From contig NZXG01000040.1 of assembly GCA_002701845.1 (NCBI GenBank), positions 106,579-170,578 of the forward strand: 64,000 bases of DNA. The letters run 5' to 3'. Within the stretch, counting starts at the first letter, position 1; every line of letters starts with the position of its first letter. The stretch comes from Pseudomonadales bacterium. Lineage in GTDB: Bacteria > Pseudomonadota > Gammaproteobacteria > Pseudomonadales > Ketobacteraceae. Position numbers and translations under genes: made by a program. A model generated the notes under the pieces. That model did not search any database. It was given only the letters and a program-made list of their open reading frames with translations, and was not told the DNA's origin. This document shows positions 25,692 through 35,943 of this stretch, piece by piece.

Positions 25692-27218
25692 ATGACCAGC
25701 GACACCGCCAAGCAGTATACCAGCGAACTGCCCACCGCCCTGTATCGTGCCGAGGAAGTGCGGGAACTGGATCGCCTGGCCATTGAGGAGCACGGCATTG
25801 CCGGGTTTGAATTGATGAGCCGGGCCGGCCAGGCCGCCTTTGATCTGCTGCGGGATCTGTGGCCGGAGGCGCGTCAGCTCTGCGTGTTTGTGGGCACGGG
25901 CAATAACGGCGGTGACGGATATGTGGTGGCGGCGCTGGCGGAAAAAGCCGGGTTCGAGGCCCACGTGGTGCAGGTGGGGGATCCGGAAAAAACCCGGGGC
26001 GATGCCGCCACTGCCCGCCAGCGGGCGGAGGAAGAGGGTGCCTCCTTCGAGCTGTTTGATCCCGAGGGGGAATACCAGGGTGACGTGATCATCGACGCCA
26101 TGCTGGGCACCGGCCTCAGTGGCGAGGTGCGGGGCCCTTACCGGGCAGCCATCGACCTGATCAACCGCAGCGGCTGTCCGGTGCTGGCGGCGGATATTCC
26201 CTCCGGCCTGTGCAGCGACACCGGGCGCGTGCTGGGGCAGGCGGTGAAGGCCGATGCCAGCATCACTTTCATCGGCTGCAAGCAGGGTCTGCTCACCGGC
26301 CAGGCCCCGGACTTTGTGGGTAATCTGTATTTTGCCCCGCTGCAGGTGCCGGCGCTGGTCTTCGATGCATTGGCCCCCTCCGCCCGTCTGATCACCACGG
26401 CCCAGATCACCCGCTGGCTGCCACCCCGCTCGCGGCTCTCCCACAAGGGCAACAATGGTCATGTGCTGGTGATTGGGGGTGATCTGGGGATGGGCGGTGC
26501 CGTGGCCATGGCGGCGGAGGCCGCCGGTCGGGTGGGCGCGGGGCTGACCTCGGTGGTGACCCGGCCCCAGCATGTGACACCGGTGCTGGCGCGACGCCCG
26601 GAATGCATGGTGCTGGGGGTGGATGAAGGTGCGGATATCAGTGCTCAGCTGGCAAAGGCGGACGTGCTGGTGGTGGGCCCGGGCATCGGCCAGGGAGACT
26701 GGGGCCAGGCCCTGTTGCGGCAGGCGCTGGCCAGTGGGCTGCCCCTGGTGCTGGATGCCGATGGGTTGAATCTGCTGGCGCAGTGGCAGCAGGATGCCAC
26801 GGTGATGGAGCGCGGCAACTGGGTGCTCACCCCCCATCCCGGCGAGGCCGCCCGGCTGCTGAACCAGTCCACGGCGCAATTGTCCGAGGACCGGTTTGCA
26901 GCAGTACAGGCATTGCAGTCCCGCTATGGTGGCGCGGTGGTATTGAAGGGCCCGGGCAGTCTGATCGCCGGGGAGCAACCCGCGCCCTGGGTGTGTCGCT
27001 CCGGCAATCCGGGCATGGCCACCGGTGGCATGGGCGACGTGCTCAGCGGTGTGGTGGGTGGGCTGCTGGCCCAGGGGCTGACCCTGGAGCAGGCCGCCGC
27101 CGCCGGCGTGCAGATTCATGCCACCGCCGGCGACCGGGCTTCGGATCAGGCGGGGCAGCGGGGCTTGCTGGCTACGGACCTGATGCCCTATATTCGCCGC
27201 CTGGTGAATGCCCGTTAA
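25692..27218 (+). CDS. nnr: Bifunctional NAD(P)H-hydrate epimerase/dehydratase
   Basis: The 508-residue fusion repairs hydrated NAD(P)H. The N-terminal YjeF_N epimerase (about 10-220) has FVGTGNNGGDGYVVA and DAMLGTGLSGEVRGPY. The C-terminal ADP-dependent dehydratase (about 230-505) has the ribokinase-like GNPGMATGGMGDVLSG with catalytic Asp, and LTPHPGEAARLL. AAGGAG lies 7 bases before ATG 25692. It leads a probable operon with tsaE, amiB, mutL, miaA, hfq and hflX. Confidence 0.95.
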   Translation: MTSDTAKQYTSELPTALYRAEEVRELDRLAIEEHGIAGFELMSRAGQAAFDLLRDLWPEARQLCVFVGTGNNGGDGYVVAALAEKAGFEAHVVQVGDPEKTRGDAATARQRAEEEGASFELFDPEGEYQGDVIIDAMLGTGLSGEVRGPYRAAIDLINRSGCPVLAADIPSGLCSDTGRVLGQAVKADASITFIGCKQGLLTGQAPDFVGNLYFAPLQVPALVFDALAPSARLITTAQITRWLPPRSRLSHKGNNGHVLVIGGDLGMGGAVAMAAEAAGRVGAGLTSVVTRPQHVTPVLARRPECMVLGVDEGADISAQLAKADVLVVGPGIGQGDWGQALLRQALASGLPLVLDADGLNLLAQWQQDATVMERGNWVLTPHPGEAARLLNQSTAQLSEDRFAAVQALQSRYGGAVVLKGPGSLIAGEQPAPWVCRSGNPGMATGGMGDVLSGVVGGLLAQGLTLEQAAAAGVQIHATAGDRASDQAGQRGLLATDLMPYIRRLVNAR

Positions 27219-27236
27219 TCACTCTGCCGGAGCCCT

Positions 27237-27692
27237 ATGGATCTGACTCTGCCCCATGAAACCGACACCCTGGCCCTGGGCCGGCGTTTGGCCACTGTGT
27301 TGCGGGACGGTGGCGTTGTGTATCTGCAGGGGGATCTGGGCGCCGGCAAAACCACTCTCTGCCGGGGCCTGATCCAGGCCCTGGGGCATTCAGGGGCGGT
27401 TAAGAGTCCCACCTATACCCTGGTGGAACCCTATGAATTCCAGGGCCGCCGGCTCTACCATTTTGATCTTTATCGGCTGGGGGAACCGGAAGAATTGGAA
27501 TACATCGGCATTCGCGACTATTTCGATCCGGGGGTGATCTGCCTGGTGGAATGGCCGGGCCAGGGGGGCGACCGGATTCCCGCCCCGGATCTGCAGGTGA
27601 CCCTGGAGCGGAATCAGAACGGTCGCCTGGCCCGGCTGCGGGCCTGCACGGAGGCGGGCCAAAACATGTTAGGGGAGTTAACGAAAATTTGA
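27237..27692 (+). CDS. tsaE: tRNA t6A biosynthesis ATPase TsaE
   Basis: A 151-residue P-loop ATPase that drives turnover of TsaB-TsaD during threonylcarbamoyl-adenosine synthesis. Walker A is GDLGAGKTTLCRG; SPTYTLVEPY and FDLYRL are family signatures, and LVEWPGQGG is the Walker B-region. GGAG lies 5 bases upstream. Located between nnr and amiB in the usual gammaproteobacterial order. Confidence 0.95.
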   Translation: MDLTLPHETDTLALGRRLATVLRDGGVVYLQGDLGAGKTTLCRGLIQALGHSGAVKSPTYTLVEPYEFQGRRLYHFDLYRLGEPEELEYIGIRDYFDPGVICLVEWPGQGGDRIPAPDLQVTLERNQNGRLARLRACTEAGQNMLGELTKI

Positions 27693-27744
27693 CCATCGGC
27701 CCAAAAAGGCCTAAAAAGTCAGGTGGGGAAACCGGTTTGCTCTC

Positions 27745-29115
27745 ATGAGGTTAGAGACGGAATTGAAAAAGTCACTTAAGAGTCTGCTTCAGGCCATGCT
27801 GGTGACGCTGACGCTACTGGGCGCGGCGGGGGCGCTGGCGGCTGAAAAAATCAGCAGCGTGCGGGTCTGGAACGCGCCGCAGCATACCCGGGTGGTTTTC
27901 GATCTTACCGGCCCTGTGTCCCATCACCTGTTTACCCTGGACAACCCCGACCGGGTGGTGATTGATATTCCCCAGGCGGAGAAAACCAAGGCCCTGGACC
28001 TGGTGGATTTCAAGGGCGGCCCCCTGGTGAACGTGCGCAGCGCGCCCCAGGCCAATGGCGATCTGCGGGTGGTGCTGGATCTGGAACGGGCGGTGAACCC
28101 CAAGAGTTTTCTGCTGGCACCCAAGGATCAATACGGTCACCGGCTGGTGATTGACCTGGAAAAGACCGGGGCCACCCGGGTACCGCCCACCCAGCGCACC
28201 GCCAGCCGGCCCAAATCCTTCAGTGATATGGGCAGCGGCCGTGACATTGTGGTGGCGGTGGATGCTGGTCATGGTGGCGAGGATCCCGGTGCCATCGGCC
28301 CCAGCGGTACCCGGGAGAAAGACGTGGTATTGCAGATTGCCCGGCGCATTTACCATGTGCTGAAGGCGGAACAGGGTATTAAGCCGGTGCTGATCCGCAC
28401 CGGTGATTATTTTATTCCCCTGGCGGAACGACGGGAGAAAGCCCGTCGTGAATTCAATGCCGATCTGTTTGTATCGGTGCACGCCGATGCCTTCGACAAC
28501 CGCCGCGCCCGGGGCGCCTCGGTTTTCGCCCTGTCCCGCAGTGGCGCCACCAGTACCCTGGCGCGGGTGCTGGCGGAGCGGGAAAACCAGTCCGATGCCA
28601 TCGGCGGGGTCAATATCGACCACAATGATGAGATGGTGACCTCGGTGATTTACGATCTGGCCATGGAAGGCAGCATGGAACACAGCATCAAAGTAGGCTC
28701 CATGGTGCTGCGGGAGATGGGGCAGGTGACCCACCTGCACAAAAAACATCTGGAACAGGCCGGTTTCGCGGTACTGAAATCCCCGGACATCCCCTCCATT
28801 CTGGTGGAAACCGGTTTCATCTCCAACCCCGGGGAGGAACGCAATCTGCGCTCCCAGAGCCATCAGGTGAAACTGTCCCGGGCCATCGGCCAGGGTATTA
28901 TCAGTTATTTCGATCAACACCCGCCGCCGGGCACCTATTTTGCCCTGCGCAAGCAGCAGCAGCGGGCCCAGCAACACCGCATCGCCCGGGGGGAAACCCT
29001 GTCGGAGATCGCCCAGCGTTACCGGGTGGATCTCACCGCCCTGATGCAGTACAACCGGCTCGACAACACCGATCTGATTCGGGTGGGCCAGGTGCTGCGT
29101 ATTCCCAATTCCTGA
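27745..29115 (+). CDS. amiB: N-acetylmuramoyl-L-alanine amidase AmiB (AMIN-Amidase_3-LysM)
   Basis: A 456-residue periplasmic zinc amidase for septal peptidoglycan splitting. A signal peptide ends at about residue 33 (AAGALAAEK). Then AMIN (about 35-140), Amidase_3 (about 165-390; zinc His in VAVDAGHGGEDPGA, catalytic Glu in ILVETGFISNP) and a C-terminal LysM (about 408-455; IARGETLSEIAQRYRV). Activity in relatives needs EnvC-type activators. Between tsaE and mutL. Confidence 0.94.
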   Translation: MRLETELKKSLKSLLQAMLVTLTLLGAAGALAAEKISSVRVWNAPQHTRVVFDLTGPVSHHLFTLDNPDRVVIDIPQAEKTKALDLVDFKGGPLVNVRSAPQANGDLRVVLDLERAVNPKSFLLAPKDQYGHRLVIDLEKTGATRVPPTQRTASRPKSFSDMGSGRDIVVAVDAGHGGEDPGAIGPSGTREKDVVLQIARRIYHVLKAEQGIKPVLIRTGDYFIPLAERREKARREFNADLFVSVHADAFDNRRARGASVFALSRSGATSTLARVLAERENQSDAIGGVNIDHNDEMVTSVIYDLAMEGSMEHSIKVGSMVLREMGQVTHLHKKHLEQAGFAVLKSPDIPSILVETGFISNPGEERNLRSQSHQVKLSRAIGQGIISYFDQHPPPGTYFALRKQQQRAQQHRIARGETLSEIAQRYRVDLTALMQYNRLDNTDLIRVGQVLRIPNS

Positions 29116-29193
29116 TTCCGGCACTCGGCGGCCAACGCCAAAGTGCGTTATCATGTTGCGCGTTTTCTTCAGTGCAGCAGAACAGGTTTTTCC

Positions 29194-31041
29194 TTGGCCA
29201 GAATCATTCGTCTCACCCCCCGTTTGTCCAACCAGATTGCCGCCGGCGAGGTGGTGGAACGCCCCGCCTCGGTGGTAAAGGAGCTGCTGGAAAACAGCCT
29301 GGACGCCGCGGCCTCCCAGTTGGACGTGGAGGTGGAGCAGGGGGGCGTCAAGCTGGTGCGGGTGCGGGACAACGGCAGCGGTGTCACCGAGGAGGATCTG
29401 CCCCTCACCATCGCCCGCCACGCCACCAGCAAGATTCACGAACTGGCGGATCTGGAGGGGGTGGCCACCCTGGGTTTTCGCGGCGAGGCCCTGGCCAGTA
29501 TCAGTTCCGTGGCCCGCCTGAGTCTGACTTCCAGCGCCGATGACAGCGGTGCCGGCTGGTGTGTGCAGGCGGAGGGCCGGGATATGGAAGCGGCCCTGGT
29601 GCCGGCGGCCCATCCCCGGGGCACCACGGTGGAGGTGCGGGACCTGTTCTTTAACACTCCGGCCCGGCGCAAGTTTCTGCGCACCGAGCGCACCGAATTC
29701 AGTCACCTGGAAGAAGTGATCAAACGCCTGGCCCTCAGTCATTTTGCGGTGGGCTTCAATCTGCGCCACAACCAAAAAACAATCCATGCCCTCAAACCGG
29801 CCCGGACCGAAGCGGAGCAGGACCGGCGGGTGGCCAGTCTCTGCGGCCCCAAATTTATTGAAAACGCGGTGCGGGTGGACACCGGGGCCGCCGGCCTGCG
29901 GCTGTGGGGCTGGCTGGGGCTGCCCACCATCTCCCGCAGTCAGGCGGACCTGCAGTATTTTTTCGTTAACGGCCGCAGCGTGCGGGACAAGGTGGTGAAT
30001 CACGCGGTGCGACAGGCCTACCAGGATGTGATGTACCACGGCCGGCATGCCGCCTTTGTGTTGTATCTGGAGCTGGACCCCCGGGGGGTGGACGTCAATG
30101 TGCACCCCACTAAACACGAGGTGCGGTTCCGGGAAAGCCGACAGGTACATGATTTTCTGTTCCGCAGCCTGCACCGGGCCATTGCCGAACTGACCCCCGC
30201 GGATACTCTGGCGGTGGGGGCCGCCCCGGCGGGCCAGCCCCTCAGCCCGGCGGCCCTGGCTGGCGCCACGGCCGCGGCCGGTCAGGAGGGTAACGGTGGC
30301 GGCAATGCCTGGTCCGGCGCCGGTGCCCAGGCCCGGCTGCCCCTGGCGGCCCAGCGGCCGCGGCAGGTGGCGGAGACCATGCGGGCCTATGCCGATTTCC
30401 ATCCAGCGGCTGGCAGCGCCCCGTTGCCGGCCATGGCGGAGACGACGGATGATGAGGTTCCCCCCCTGGGTTATGCGGTGGCCCAGCTCCACGGTATCTA
30501 TATCCTGGCCCAGAATCAGCAGGGCCTGGTGGTGGTGGACATGCACGCCGCCCACGAGCGAATCACCTACGAGCGCCTGAAACAAAGCTGGGACAGCGAA
30601 CGGGTGCGCTCCCAGCCCCTGCTGGTGCCGCTGAGTATGGCGGTGAGCAGCGGCGAGGCGGACTGCGCCGAACACCAGCAGCCGGCGCTGGAAAAGCTGG
30701 GCTTCGTCCTGGAACGGATGGGGCCGGAAACCCTGCTGGTGCGGGAGATCCCGGCCCTGCTGCGCCATGCCGATGTGGAATCCCTGGTGCGGGATCTGCT
30801 GTCCGATCTGCAGGCCCAGGGGCAAAGTGACCGCATCGAACAGTCCATCAACGGGCTGCTGTCCAGCATGGCCTGCCATGGCTCGGTGCGCGCCAATCGT
30901 CCCCTGACTCTGCCGGAGATGAATGCGCTGCTGCGGGATATGGAGCGCACCGAACGCAGCGGCCAGTGCAATCATGGCCGCCCCACCTGGACCCAACTGT
31001 CACTGGCGGAACTGGACAAACTGTTTCTGCGGGGGCGTTGA
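29194..31041 (+). CDS. mutL: DNA mismatch repair protein MutL with endonuclease motif
   Basis: A 615-residue GHKL ATPase. N-terminal motifs: [31 protein letters not shown] and [13 protein letters not shown] Pro/Ala/Gly-rich linker spans about 350-440. The C-terminal domain has [12 protein letters not shown], which fits the D-x-HA-x2-E-x4-E metal endonuclease motif, so this MutL is probably a nicking type without a MutH partner. TTG 29194 is chosen because ARIIRLTP is the standard N-terminus and AGG lies about 7 bases upstream; GTG 29143 would add 17 odd residues. Confidence 0.95.
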   Translation: MARIIRLTPRLSNQIAAGEVVERPASVVKELLENSLDAAASQLDVEVEQGGVKLVRVRDNGSGVTEEDLPLTIARHATSKIHELADLEGVATLGFRGEALASISSVARLSLTSSADDSGAGWCVQAEGRDMEAALVPAAHPRGTTVEVRDLFFNTPARRKFLRTERTEFSHLEEVIKRLALSHFAVGFNLRHNQKTIHALKPARTEAEQDRRVASLCGPKFIENAVRVDTGAAGLRLWGWLGLPTISRSQADLQYFFVNGRSVRDKVVNHAVRQAYQDVMYHGRHAAFVLYLELDPRGVDVNVHPTKHEVRFRESRQVHDFLFRSLHRAIAELTPADTLAVGAAPAGQPLSPAALAGATAAAGQEGNGGGNAWSGAGAQARLPLAAQRPRQVAETMRAYADFHPAAGSAPLPAMAETTDDEVPPLGYAVAQLHGIYILAQNQQGLVVVDMHAAHERITYERLKQSWDSERVRSQPLLVPLSMAVSSGEADCAEHQQPALEKLGFVLERMGPETLLVREIPALLRHADVESLVRDLLSDLQAQGQSDRIEQSINGLLSSMACHGSVRANRPLTLPEMNALLRDMERTERSGQCNHGRPTWTQLSLAELDKLFLRGR

Positions 31042-31042
31042 G

Positions 31043-31987
31043 ATGGTGGATACCCGCCCCTGGTGCCTGTTCCTGATGGGCCCCACCGCGTCCGGTAAAA
31101 CCGACCTGGCGGTGCAACTGGTGGAACGTCTGCCCATGGACATTATCAGTGTGGACTCAGCGCTGATCTACCGGGGCATGGATATCGGCACCGCCAAACC
31201 GGATGCCGCCACCCTGGCCCGGGCGCCCCATCGGCTGATTGACTTCCTGGATCCGGCGGCAAGTTATTCCGCCGCGGACTTCCGCCGCGACGCCCTGGCC
31301 GCCATGGCGGAGATTGCCGGCCGCGGCCGGGTGCCATTGCTGGTGGGCGGCACCATGTTGTATTTCAAAGTGTTAACCGAAGGTTTGGCGCCCCTGCCGG
31401 CGGCGGATCAGCAGGTCCGCCGTCAGTTGCTGGCGGAAGCGGCGGACCGGGGCTGGCCCGCCCTGCACCGGGAGCTGGCGCGGGTGGACCCGGCGGCGGC
31501 CGCCCGCCTCAATCCCAATGACGCCCAGCGTCTGCAGCGGGCCCTGGAAGTGTATCGCTGCACCGGGGTGTCGCTGACGGAATGGCACCGGCGCCAGCCG
31601 GAACCACCGGCGTTCCCCTACCGGGTGATCAATATCGCCGTAAGTCCGCCGCGGCCGGTGCTGCATCAGCGCATTGCCGAACGTTTTGAGCAAATGCTGG
31701 AACAAGGCTTTTATGAAGAGGTCAAAGCTTTGTATCAGCGGGGTGATCTGCACCCGGCAATGCCAGCCATGCGCGCGGTGGGTTACCGCCAGGTATGGGA
31801 TTGTCTGGCGGGCAAACTGAGCTACGCTGAAATGAAAGAGCGGGGAATCATCGCCACCCGGCAATTGGCCAAGCGCCAGATCACCTGGCTGCGCGGCTGG
31901 CCGGATTTACACTGGCTGGACAGCATGGATCCACATTTGTTGGAAAAGGTCTTGAAAATTTTGCCGGTGGACGACATGCTATCTTAG
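31043..31987 (+). CDS. miaA: tRNA dimethylallyltransferase MiaA
   Basis: A 314-residue P-loop enzyme that adds dimethylallyl to A37 of UNN-reading tRNAs. [12 protein letters not shown] is the nucleotide loop; [28 protein letters not shown] and AVGYRQVWD are family signatures. It begins one base after the mutL stop, with GGGGGCG in the mutL end as ribosome binding site. miaA directly precedes hfq, the usual arrangement. Confidence 0.96.
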   Translation: MVDTRPWCLFLMGPTASGKTDLAVQLVERLPMDIISVDSALIYRGMDIGTAKPDAATLARAPHRLIDFLDPAASYSAADFRRDALAAMAEIAGRGRVPLLVGGTMLYFKVLTEGLAPLPAADQQVRRQLLAEAADRGWPALHRELARVDPAAAARLNPNDAQRLQRALEVYRCTGVSLTEWHRRQPEPPAFPYRVINIAVSPPRPVLHQRIAERFEQMLEQGFYEEVKALYQRGDLHPAMPAMRAVGYRQVWDCLAGKLSYAEMKERGIIATRQLAKRQITWLRGWPDLHWLDSMDPHLLEKVLKILPVDDMLS

Positions 31988-32068
31988 CCGACGATGCCTC
32001 GTGATGGCGAAATCGTATTTGATTTTTGATCTTTTAGCCCGAGTTTGGGCCCACACAAGGAGACTCTT

Positions 32069-32335
32069 ATGTCTAAAGGGCACTCTTTACAAGACCCTTT
32101 TTTGAATGCGCTGCGCAAGGAAAGAATTCCGGTTTCCATTTTTCTGGTAAACGGAATCAAGCTGCAGGGCCAGATTGAATCTTTTGACCAATACGTTGTT
32201 TTGTTGCGTAACACTGTTAACCAGATGGTTTACAAGCACGCTATTTCCACAGTGGTGCCGGCCCGCAATCCCAGGGGCCATGGTGGCCCTGATCGCGGTG
32301 GCAATGATAACGCGGGCAATACGGATCACCCATAA
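32069..32335 (+). CDS. hfq: RNA chaperone Hfq
   Basis: An 88-residue Sm-like hexameric protein that pairs small RNAs with mRNAs. The Sm1 motif region ([26 protein letters not shown], partly quoted) and Sm2 VYKHAIST are intact, followed by a short Gly/Asn/Asp-rich tail. AAGGAG lies 7 bases before ATG 32069. Tail shorter than in E. coli, as in pseudomonads. Confidence 0.97.
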   Translation: MSKGHSLQDPFLNALRKERIPVSIFLVNGIKLQGQIESFDQYVVLLRNTVNQMVYKHAISTVVPARNPRGHGGPDRGGNDNAGNTDHP

Positions 32336-32390
32336 CCTGACCTCTGTTCAGCGGCGGTACCGGGGCGCATTGCCAGGGTGCGGTCGCTAG

Positions 32391-33686
32391 ATGGAATCTT
32401 TATTCGACCGTCCCCAGAGTGGCGAGCGCGCGGTATTGGTGCATATTGAGTTTCCGCAGGAATCCGAATGCGAGGATCTGCAGGAATTTGAGATGCTGGT
32501 GGATTCCGCCGGCGCCCGGCGCCTGGGTGTGCTCACCGGTTCCCGCGCCTCTCCCAATCCCCGCTTTTTTATCGGCAAGGGCAAGGTGGAGGAGCTGGCG
32601 GAGCTGGTGCGCCGGTTCGAAGCGGATCTGGTGATTTTCAATCACGGGCTCAGCCCCTCCCAGGAACGCAATCTGGAGCGGGAGTTGAAATGCCGGGTGC
32701 TGGATCGCACCGGGCTGATTCTGGATATCTTCGCCCAGCGCGCCCGCACCCACGAGGGCAAGCTGCAGGTGGAGCTGGCGCAATTAGAGCATCTCTCAAC
32801 CCGACTGGTACGGGGCTGGACCCACCTGGAGCGGCAAAAGGGCGGTATCGGTTTGCGGGGTCCGGGTGAAACCCAGTTGGAAACGGACCGGCGCCTGTTG
32901 CGGGTGCGGGTCAAACACATCCAGCAGCGGCTGCAGAAAGTGCGGCGGCAGCGGGATCAGGGCCGCCGCGCCCGGCGCCGGAACGATGTTCCCACCGTGT
33001 CCCTGGTGGGCTATACCAACGCCGGCAAATCCACTTTGTTTAATCACCTGACTGAATCCGGTGTTTACGCCGCCGATCAGTTATTTGCCACGCTGGATCC
33101 CACCCTGCGCCGTATCGAAGTGCCCGACCTGGGCCCGCTGATTCTGGCGGACACCGTGGGTTTTATCCGCCACTTGCCCCATAAACTGGTGGAAGCCTTT
33201 CGCGCCACCCTGGAAGAGAGCCGGCAGTCCGACCTGTTGCTGCATGTGGTGGACGTGTGTTCCCCGGAGCGGGAGGACAACATTTATCAGGTCAACGAGG
33301 TGCTGCATGAAATCAGCGCGGATAAAGTGCCGCAATTGAGGGTCTATAACAAGATCGATCTGCTGGGAGAGCGTCAGCCCCGCATCGACCGGGACGAAAA
33401 TGGGTTGCCGGTAGCGGTGTGGCTGTCGGCGCGCACCGGTGTCGGAACCGATCTGTTGCTGCAGGCACTGAATGAGCGCCTGGGCCGGCGCATGGTGGAA
33501 GGTACCCTGCACCTGACGCCGGATTTGTCGGCAGTACGGGCACACTGTTATGGTCTGCAGGCGGTACAGGGTGAAGCCACCGATGAAACCGGGAATCTGG
33601 CGTTACAGATCCGGATGCCGGTGAAGGCCTGGGAGCAGCTGCAAAAGCGCTTTGCGCTGGCGCCGGAGCGCCTGGAACAAAGCTGA
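32391..33686 (+). CDS. hflX: Ribosome-splitting GTPase HflX
   Basis: A 431-residue GTPase that binds 50S subunits and splits stalled ribosomes. The N-terminal HflX domain (about 1-190) contains FFIGKGKVEEL and GPGETQLETDRR. The G domain (about 200-365) has GYTNAGKSTLFN (G1), DTVGFIRHLP (G3) and NKIDLL (G4). Follows hfq by 55 bases in the conserved order. Confidence 0.96.
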   Translation: MESLFDRPQSGERAVLVHIEFPQESECEDLQEFEMLVDSAGARRLGVLTGSRASPNPRFFIGKGKVEELAELVRRFEADLVIFNHGLSPSQERNLERELKCRVLDRTGLILDIFAQRARTHEGKLQVELAQLEHLSTRLVRGWTHLERQKGGIGLRGPGETQLETDRRLLRVRVKHIQQRLQKVRRQRDQGRRARRRNDVPTVSLVGYTNAGKSTLFNHLTESGVYAADQLFATLDPTLRRIEVPDLGPLILADTVGFIRHLPHKLVEAFRATLEESRQSDLLLHVVDVCSPEREDNIYQVNEVLHEISADKVPQLRVYNKIDLLGERQPRIDRDENGLPVAVWLSARTGVGTDLLLQALNERLGRRMVEGTLHLTPDLSAVRAHCYGLQAVQGEATDETGNLALQIRMPVKAWEQLQKRFALAPERLEQS

Positions 33687-33786
33687 CCAGGGTTGCGAAA
33701 ATAACCCCATTCGGAATAATAAACCTGTTATAACGTTTTGAGATGCAATAACATTTCCCAGCAAAAAATTAACAGCGGAGCACTCT

Positions 33787-34941
33787 ATGGCTTGGAATGA
33801 GCCCGGCGGCGGGCGAAATCAGGATCCCTGGCGGGGCCGTGGCGGTCGCAGTCAGTCGGATCTGGAGGATGTAGTCAAGAAGCTGCAGGACCGGTTTGGC
33901 GGATTATTCGGTGGCGGCGGCCGCGGCGGCAATAACGATGCCGGCTATGGTTTGTTGTTTTTGATTCTGGCAGTGATGATCGTGGCCTGGGCCGTGGCCG
34001 GCCTGTACCGGGTGGAACAGGCGGAAGAAGCACTGGTGCTGCGGTTCGGTAAATATCATGAAACCGTGGGCCCCGGTCTGCACTGGAATCCCTGGGGTAT
34101 CGACTCGGTGCAGACGGTGGACGTGAACCAGCGGGAAACCATGCCGGTGCGGGCCACCATGCTCACCGAAGATCAGAATATTGTGGATATCGAGCTGCAG
34201 GTGCAGTTCGTGGTCACCGATTCCCGCGCTTATTTCCTGGAGAACAGCACCCCCATTGAAACTCTGCGTAACGCGGTGGAGTCGGCCCTGCGCCATGTGG
34301 TGGGTGGCAGCGAAATGGACCGGGTGCTTACCGAAGGCCGGGCGGCCATTGCGGTGGAAGTCCAGCAGCGGCTGCAGGCCTATCTGGATCGGTATCGTAC
34401 CGGGTTGGGGGTGGACAAGCTGAATATTGAGGATGCCCACCCACCGAAAGAAGTGAAGGCCGCGTTCGACGACGTGATCAAGGCCAAGGAAGACGAGGAG
34501 CGGGTGAAGAACGAAGCCGAGGCTTATGCCAATCAGATCGTCCCGGAAGCCCGTGGTCAGGCGCAACGGATGATTGAGGAGGCCACTGCCTACAAAACCG
34601 AAGTGGTGGAGCGGGCCAAGGGTCAGGCCAACCGCTTTGACCGCCTGTACGCCGAATACAGCGTGGCGCCGGAAGTCACCCGCCGCCGCCTGTACATCGA
34701 AGCCATGGAGAATGTGCTGGGTAATACCTCCAAAGTCATGGTGGATGTGGAAGGGGGCAACAATCTGATGTACCTGCCCATCGACAAGATCCTGGAGCAA
34801 CGTCGTTCCGGCGCCAACAACGGCATGGACGACAACAGTTCGGCGCAACAGAGCACCACCAGCACTCAGAAAGCCTCTGACACGGTGCGGGGCCTGGAGC
34901 GAATCCGTCAGGCCCGTGAATCACGCTGGGAGGGCCGCTAA
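33787..34941 (+). CDS. hflK: FtsH-modulator HflK
   Basis: A 384-residue SPFH/band-7 inner-membrane protein that with HflC forms a large cage around the protease FtsH. A Gly/Arg-rich cytoplasmic N-terminus is followed by one helix (LLFLILAVMIVAWAVAGLY, about 55-75) and the SPFH domain (RVEQAEEALVLRFGKYHETV). A long coiled-coil arm follows (about 225-295). GGAG lies 8 bases before the start. Its stop abuts the hflC ATG. Confidence 0.96.
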   Translation: MAWNEPGGGRNQDPWRGRGGRSQSDLEDVVKKLQDRFGGLFGGGGRGGNNDAGYGLLFLILAVMIVAWAVAGLYRVEQAEEALVLRFGKYHETVGPGLHWNPWGIDSVQTVDVNQRETMPVRATMLTEDQNIVDIELQVQFVVTDSRAYFLENSTPIETLRNAVESALRHVVGGSEMDRVLTEGRAAIAVEVQQRLQAYLDRYRTGLGVDKLNIEDAHPPKEVKAAFDDVIKAKEDEERVKNEAEAYANQIVPEARGQAQRMIEEATAYKTEVVERAKGQANRFDRLYAEYSVAPEVTRRRLYIEAMENVLGNTSKVMVDVEGGNNLMYLPIDKILEQRRSGANNGMDDNSSAQQSTTSTQKASDTVRGLERIRQARESRWEGR

Positions 34942-35808
34942 ATGAATAATCGAAGCATGACTGTCCTGGTGGGGCTGGCCCTGGTGGCTCTGATCCTCAG
35001 CGGCATTATTTTTACGGTGAAGGAAAGTGAACGGGGCGTACTGCTGAAATTTGGTGAGGTGGTGCGCGACGATCTCAAACCCGGCATCCAGTTCAAGTGG
35101 CCGTTTATCAATGAGCCCAGACTGTTCGACGGCCGTATCCGGGTGCTGGAAATGCGCCAGGAGGAATACCTGACCCAGGAGAAAAAACGCCTGGTGGTGG
35201 ATTCCTATGTGATGTGGCGTATCGAGGATGTGAAACAGTTTTACATCGCCACCGGTGGCGGCAACGAGTCCCGGGTGCAGATGCTGTTGGCCCCCCGGGT
35301 CAACGAAGGTCTGCGTAACCAGTTCGGTGAGCGCACGGTATATGAAGTGGTAGCCGGCGAGCGCGAAGAGCTGGTGGCGGAACTCAGTGAAACCATCGAC
35401 AGCAAGGCCCAGGAGGGTCTGGGCATCGACGTGGTGGAGATCCGGGTGAAGCGGATCGAGTTGCCTCCCAGTGTTTCCGGCTCGGTCTATGACCGGATGC
35501 GCGCGGAGCGGGAGCGGGAAGCCCGCAGTCACCGGGCCCGCGGTAACGAGCTGGCGGAAGGTATCCGCGCCGCCGCCGACCGGGAACGCACGGAAATCGT
35601 GGCGGACGCCTATCGTCAGGCGGAGGAGTTGCGGGGTGCCGGTGATGCGGAAGCAGCGGCCATCTACGCCGAGGCTTACGAAAAGGATCCGGAGTTTTTC
35701 GGGTTCTACCGCAGTATGGAAGCCTACCGTAACGTGTTCCGCAGCAAGGATGATCTGATTCTGCTGCAACCGCAGGGCGAGTTCTTTGAATACATGAAGA
35801 AGCAATAG
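34942..35808 (+). CDS. hflC: FtsH-modulator HflC
   Basis: A 288-residue partner of HflK with an N-terminal signal anchor (TVLVGLALVALILSGIIFTV), the SPFH domain (ESERGVLLKFGEVVRDDLKPG) and a coiled-coil arm. Starts on the base after the hflK stop, so coupled. A terminator follows 56 bases after its stop, ending the nnr-to-hflC gene run. Confidence 0.96.
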   Translation: MNNRSMTVLVGLALVALILSGIIFTVKESERGVLLKFGEVVRDDLKPGIQFKWPFINEPRLFDGRIRVLEMRQEEYLTQEKKRLVVDSYVMWRIEDVKQFYIATGGGNESRVQMLLAPRVNEGLRNQFGERTVYEVVAGEREELVAELSETIDSKAQEGLGIDVVEIRVKRIELPPSVSGSVYDRMRAEREREARSHRARGNELAEGIRAAADRERTEIVADAYRQAEELRGAGDAEAAAIYAEAYEKDPEFFGFYRSMEAYRNVFRSKDDLILLQPQGEFFEYMKKQ

Positions 35809-35863
35809 CCAGCGGGGCCGCGGAAAGGTTTAACGCGGCCCTGTGATGCGTGTTATGATAAGG

Positions 35864-35890
35864 AAACCGGGGCGCTCCCCCGGTTTTTTT
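35864..35890 (+). terminator. Rho-independent terminator after hflC
   Basis: AAACCGGGG (35864-35872) and CCCCGGTTT (35878-35886) form a 9-bp stem with a 5-base loop, followed by a run of seven T (35884-35890). It lies between hflC and hisZ. Confidence 0.9.
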
Positions 35891-35943
35891 GTGGGTTCAT
35901 TCCGGACCCTGAATATCCGACAACAGCCACAGCGTACCTGAAC

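Noticed and set aside
25611..27119. A 502-codon minus-strand frame opposite nnr
   Set aside because: Antisense of a complete bifunctional enzyme with catalytic motifs; no family resemblance.
27814..30996. A 1060-codon minus-strand open frame
   Set aside because: It lies wholly opposite amiB and mutL, whose domains are intact, and its composition (His/Gln/Gly-rich) is that of an antisense shadow.
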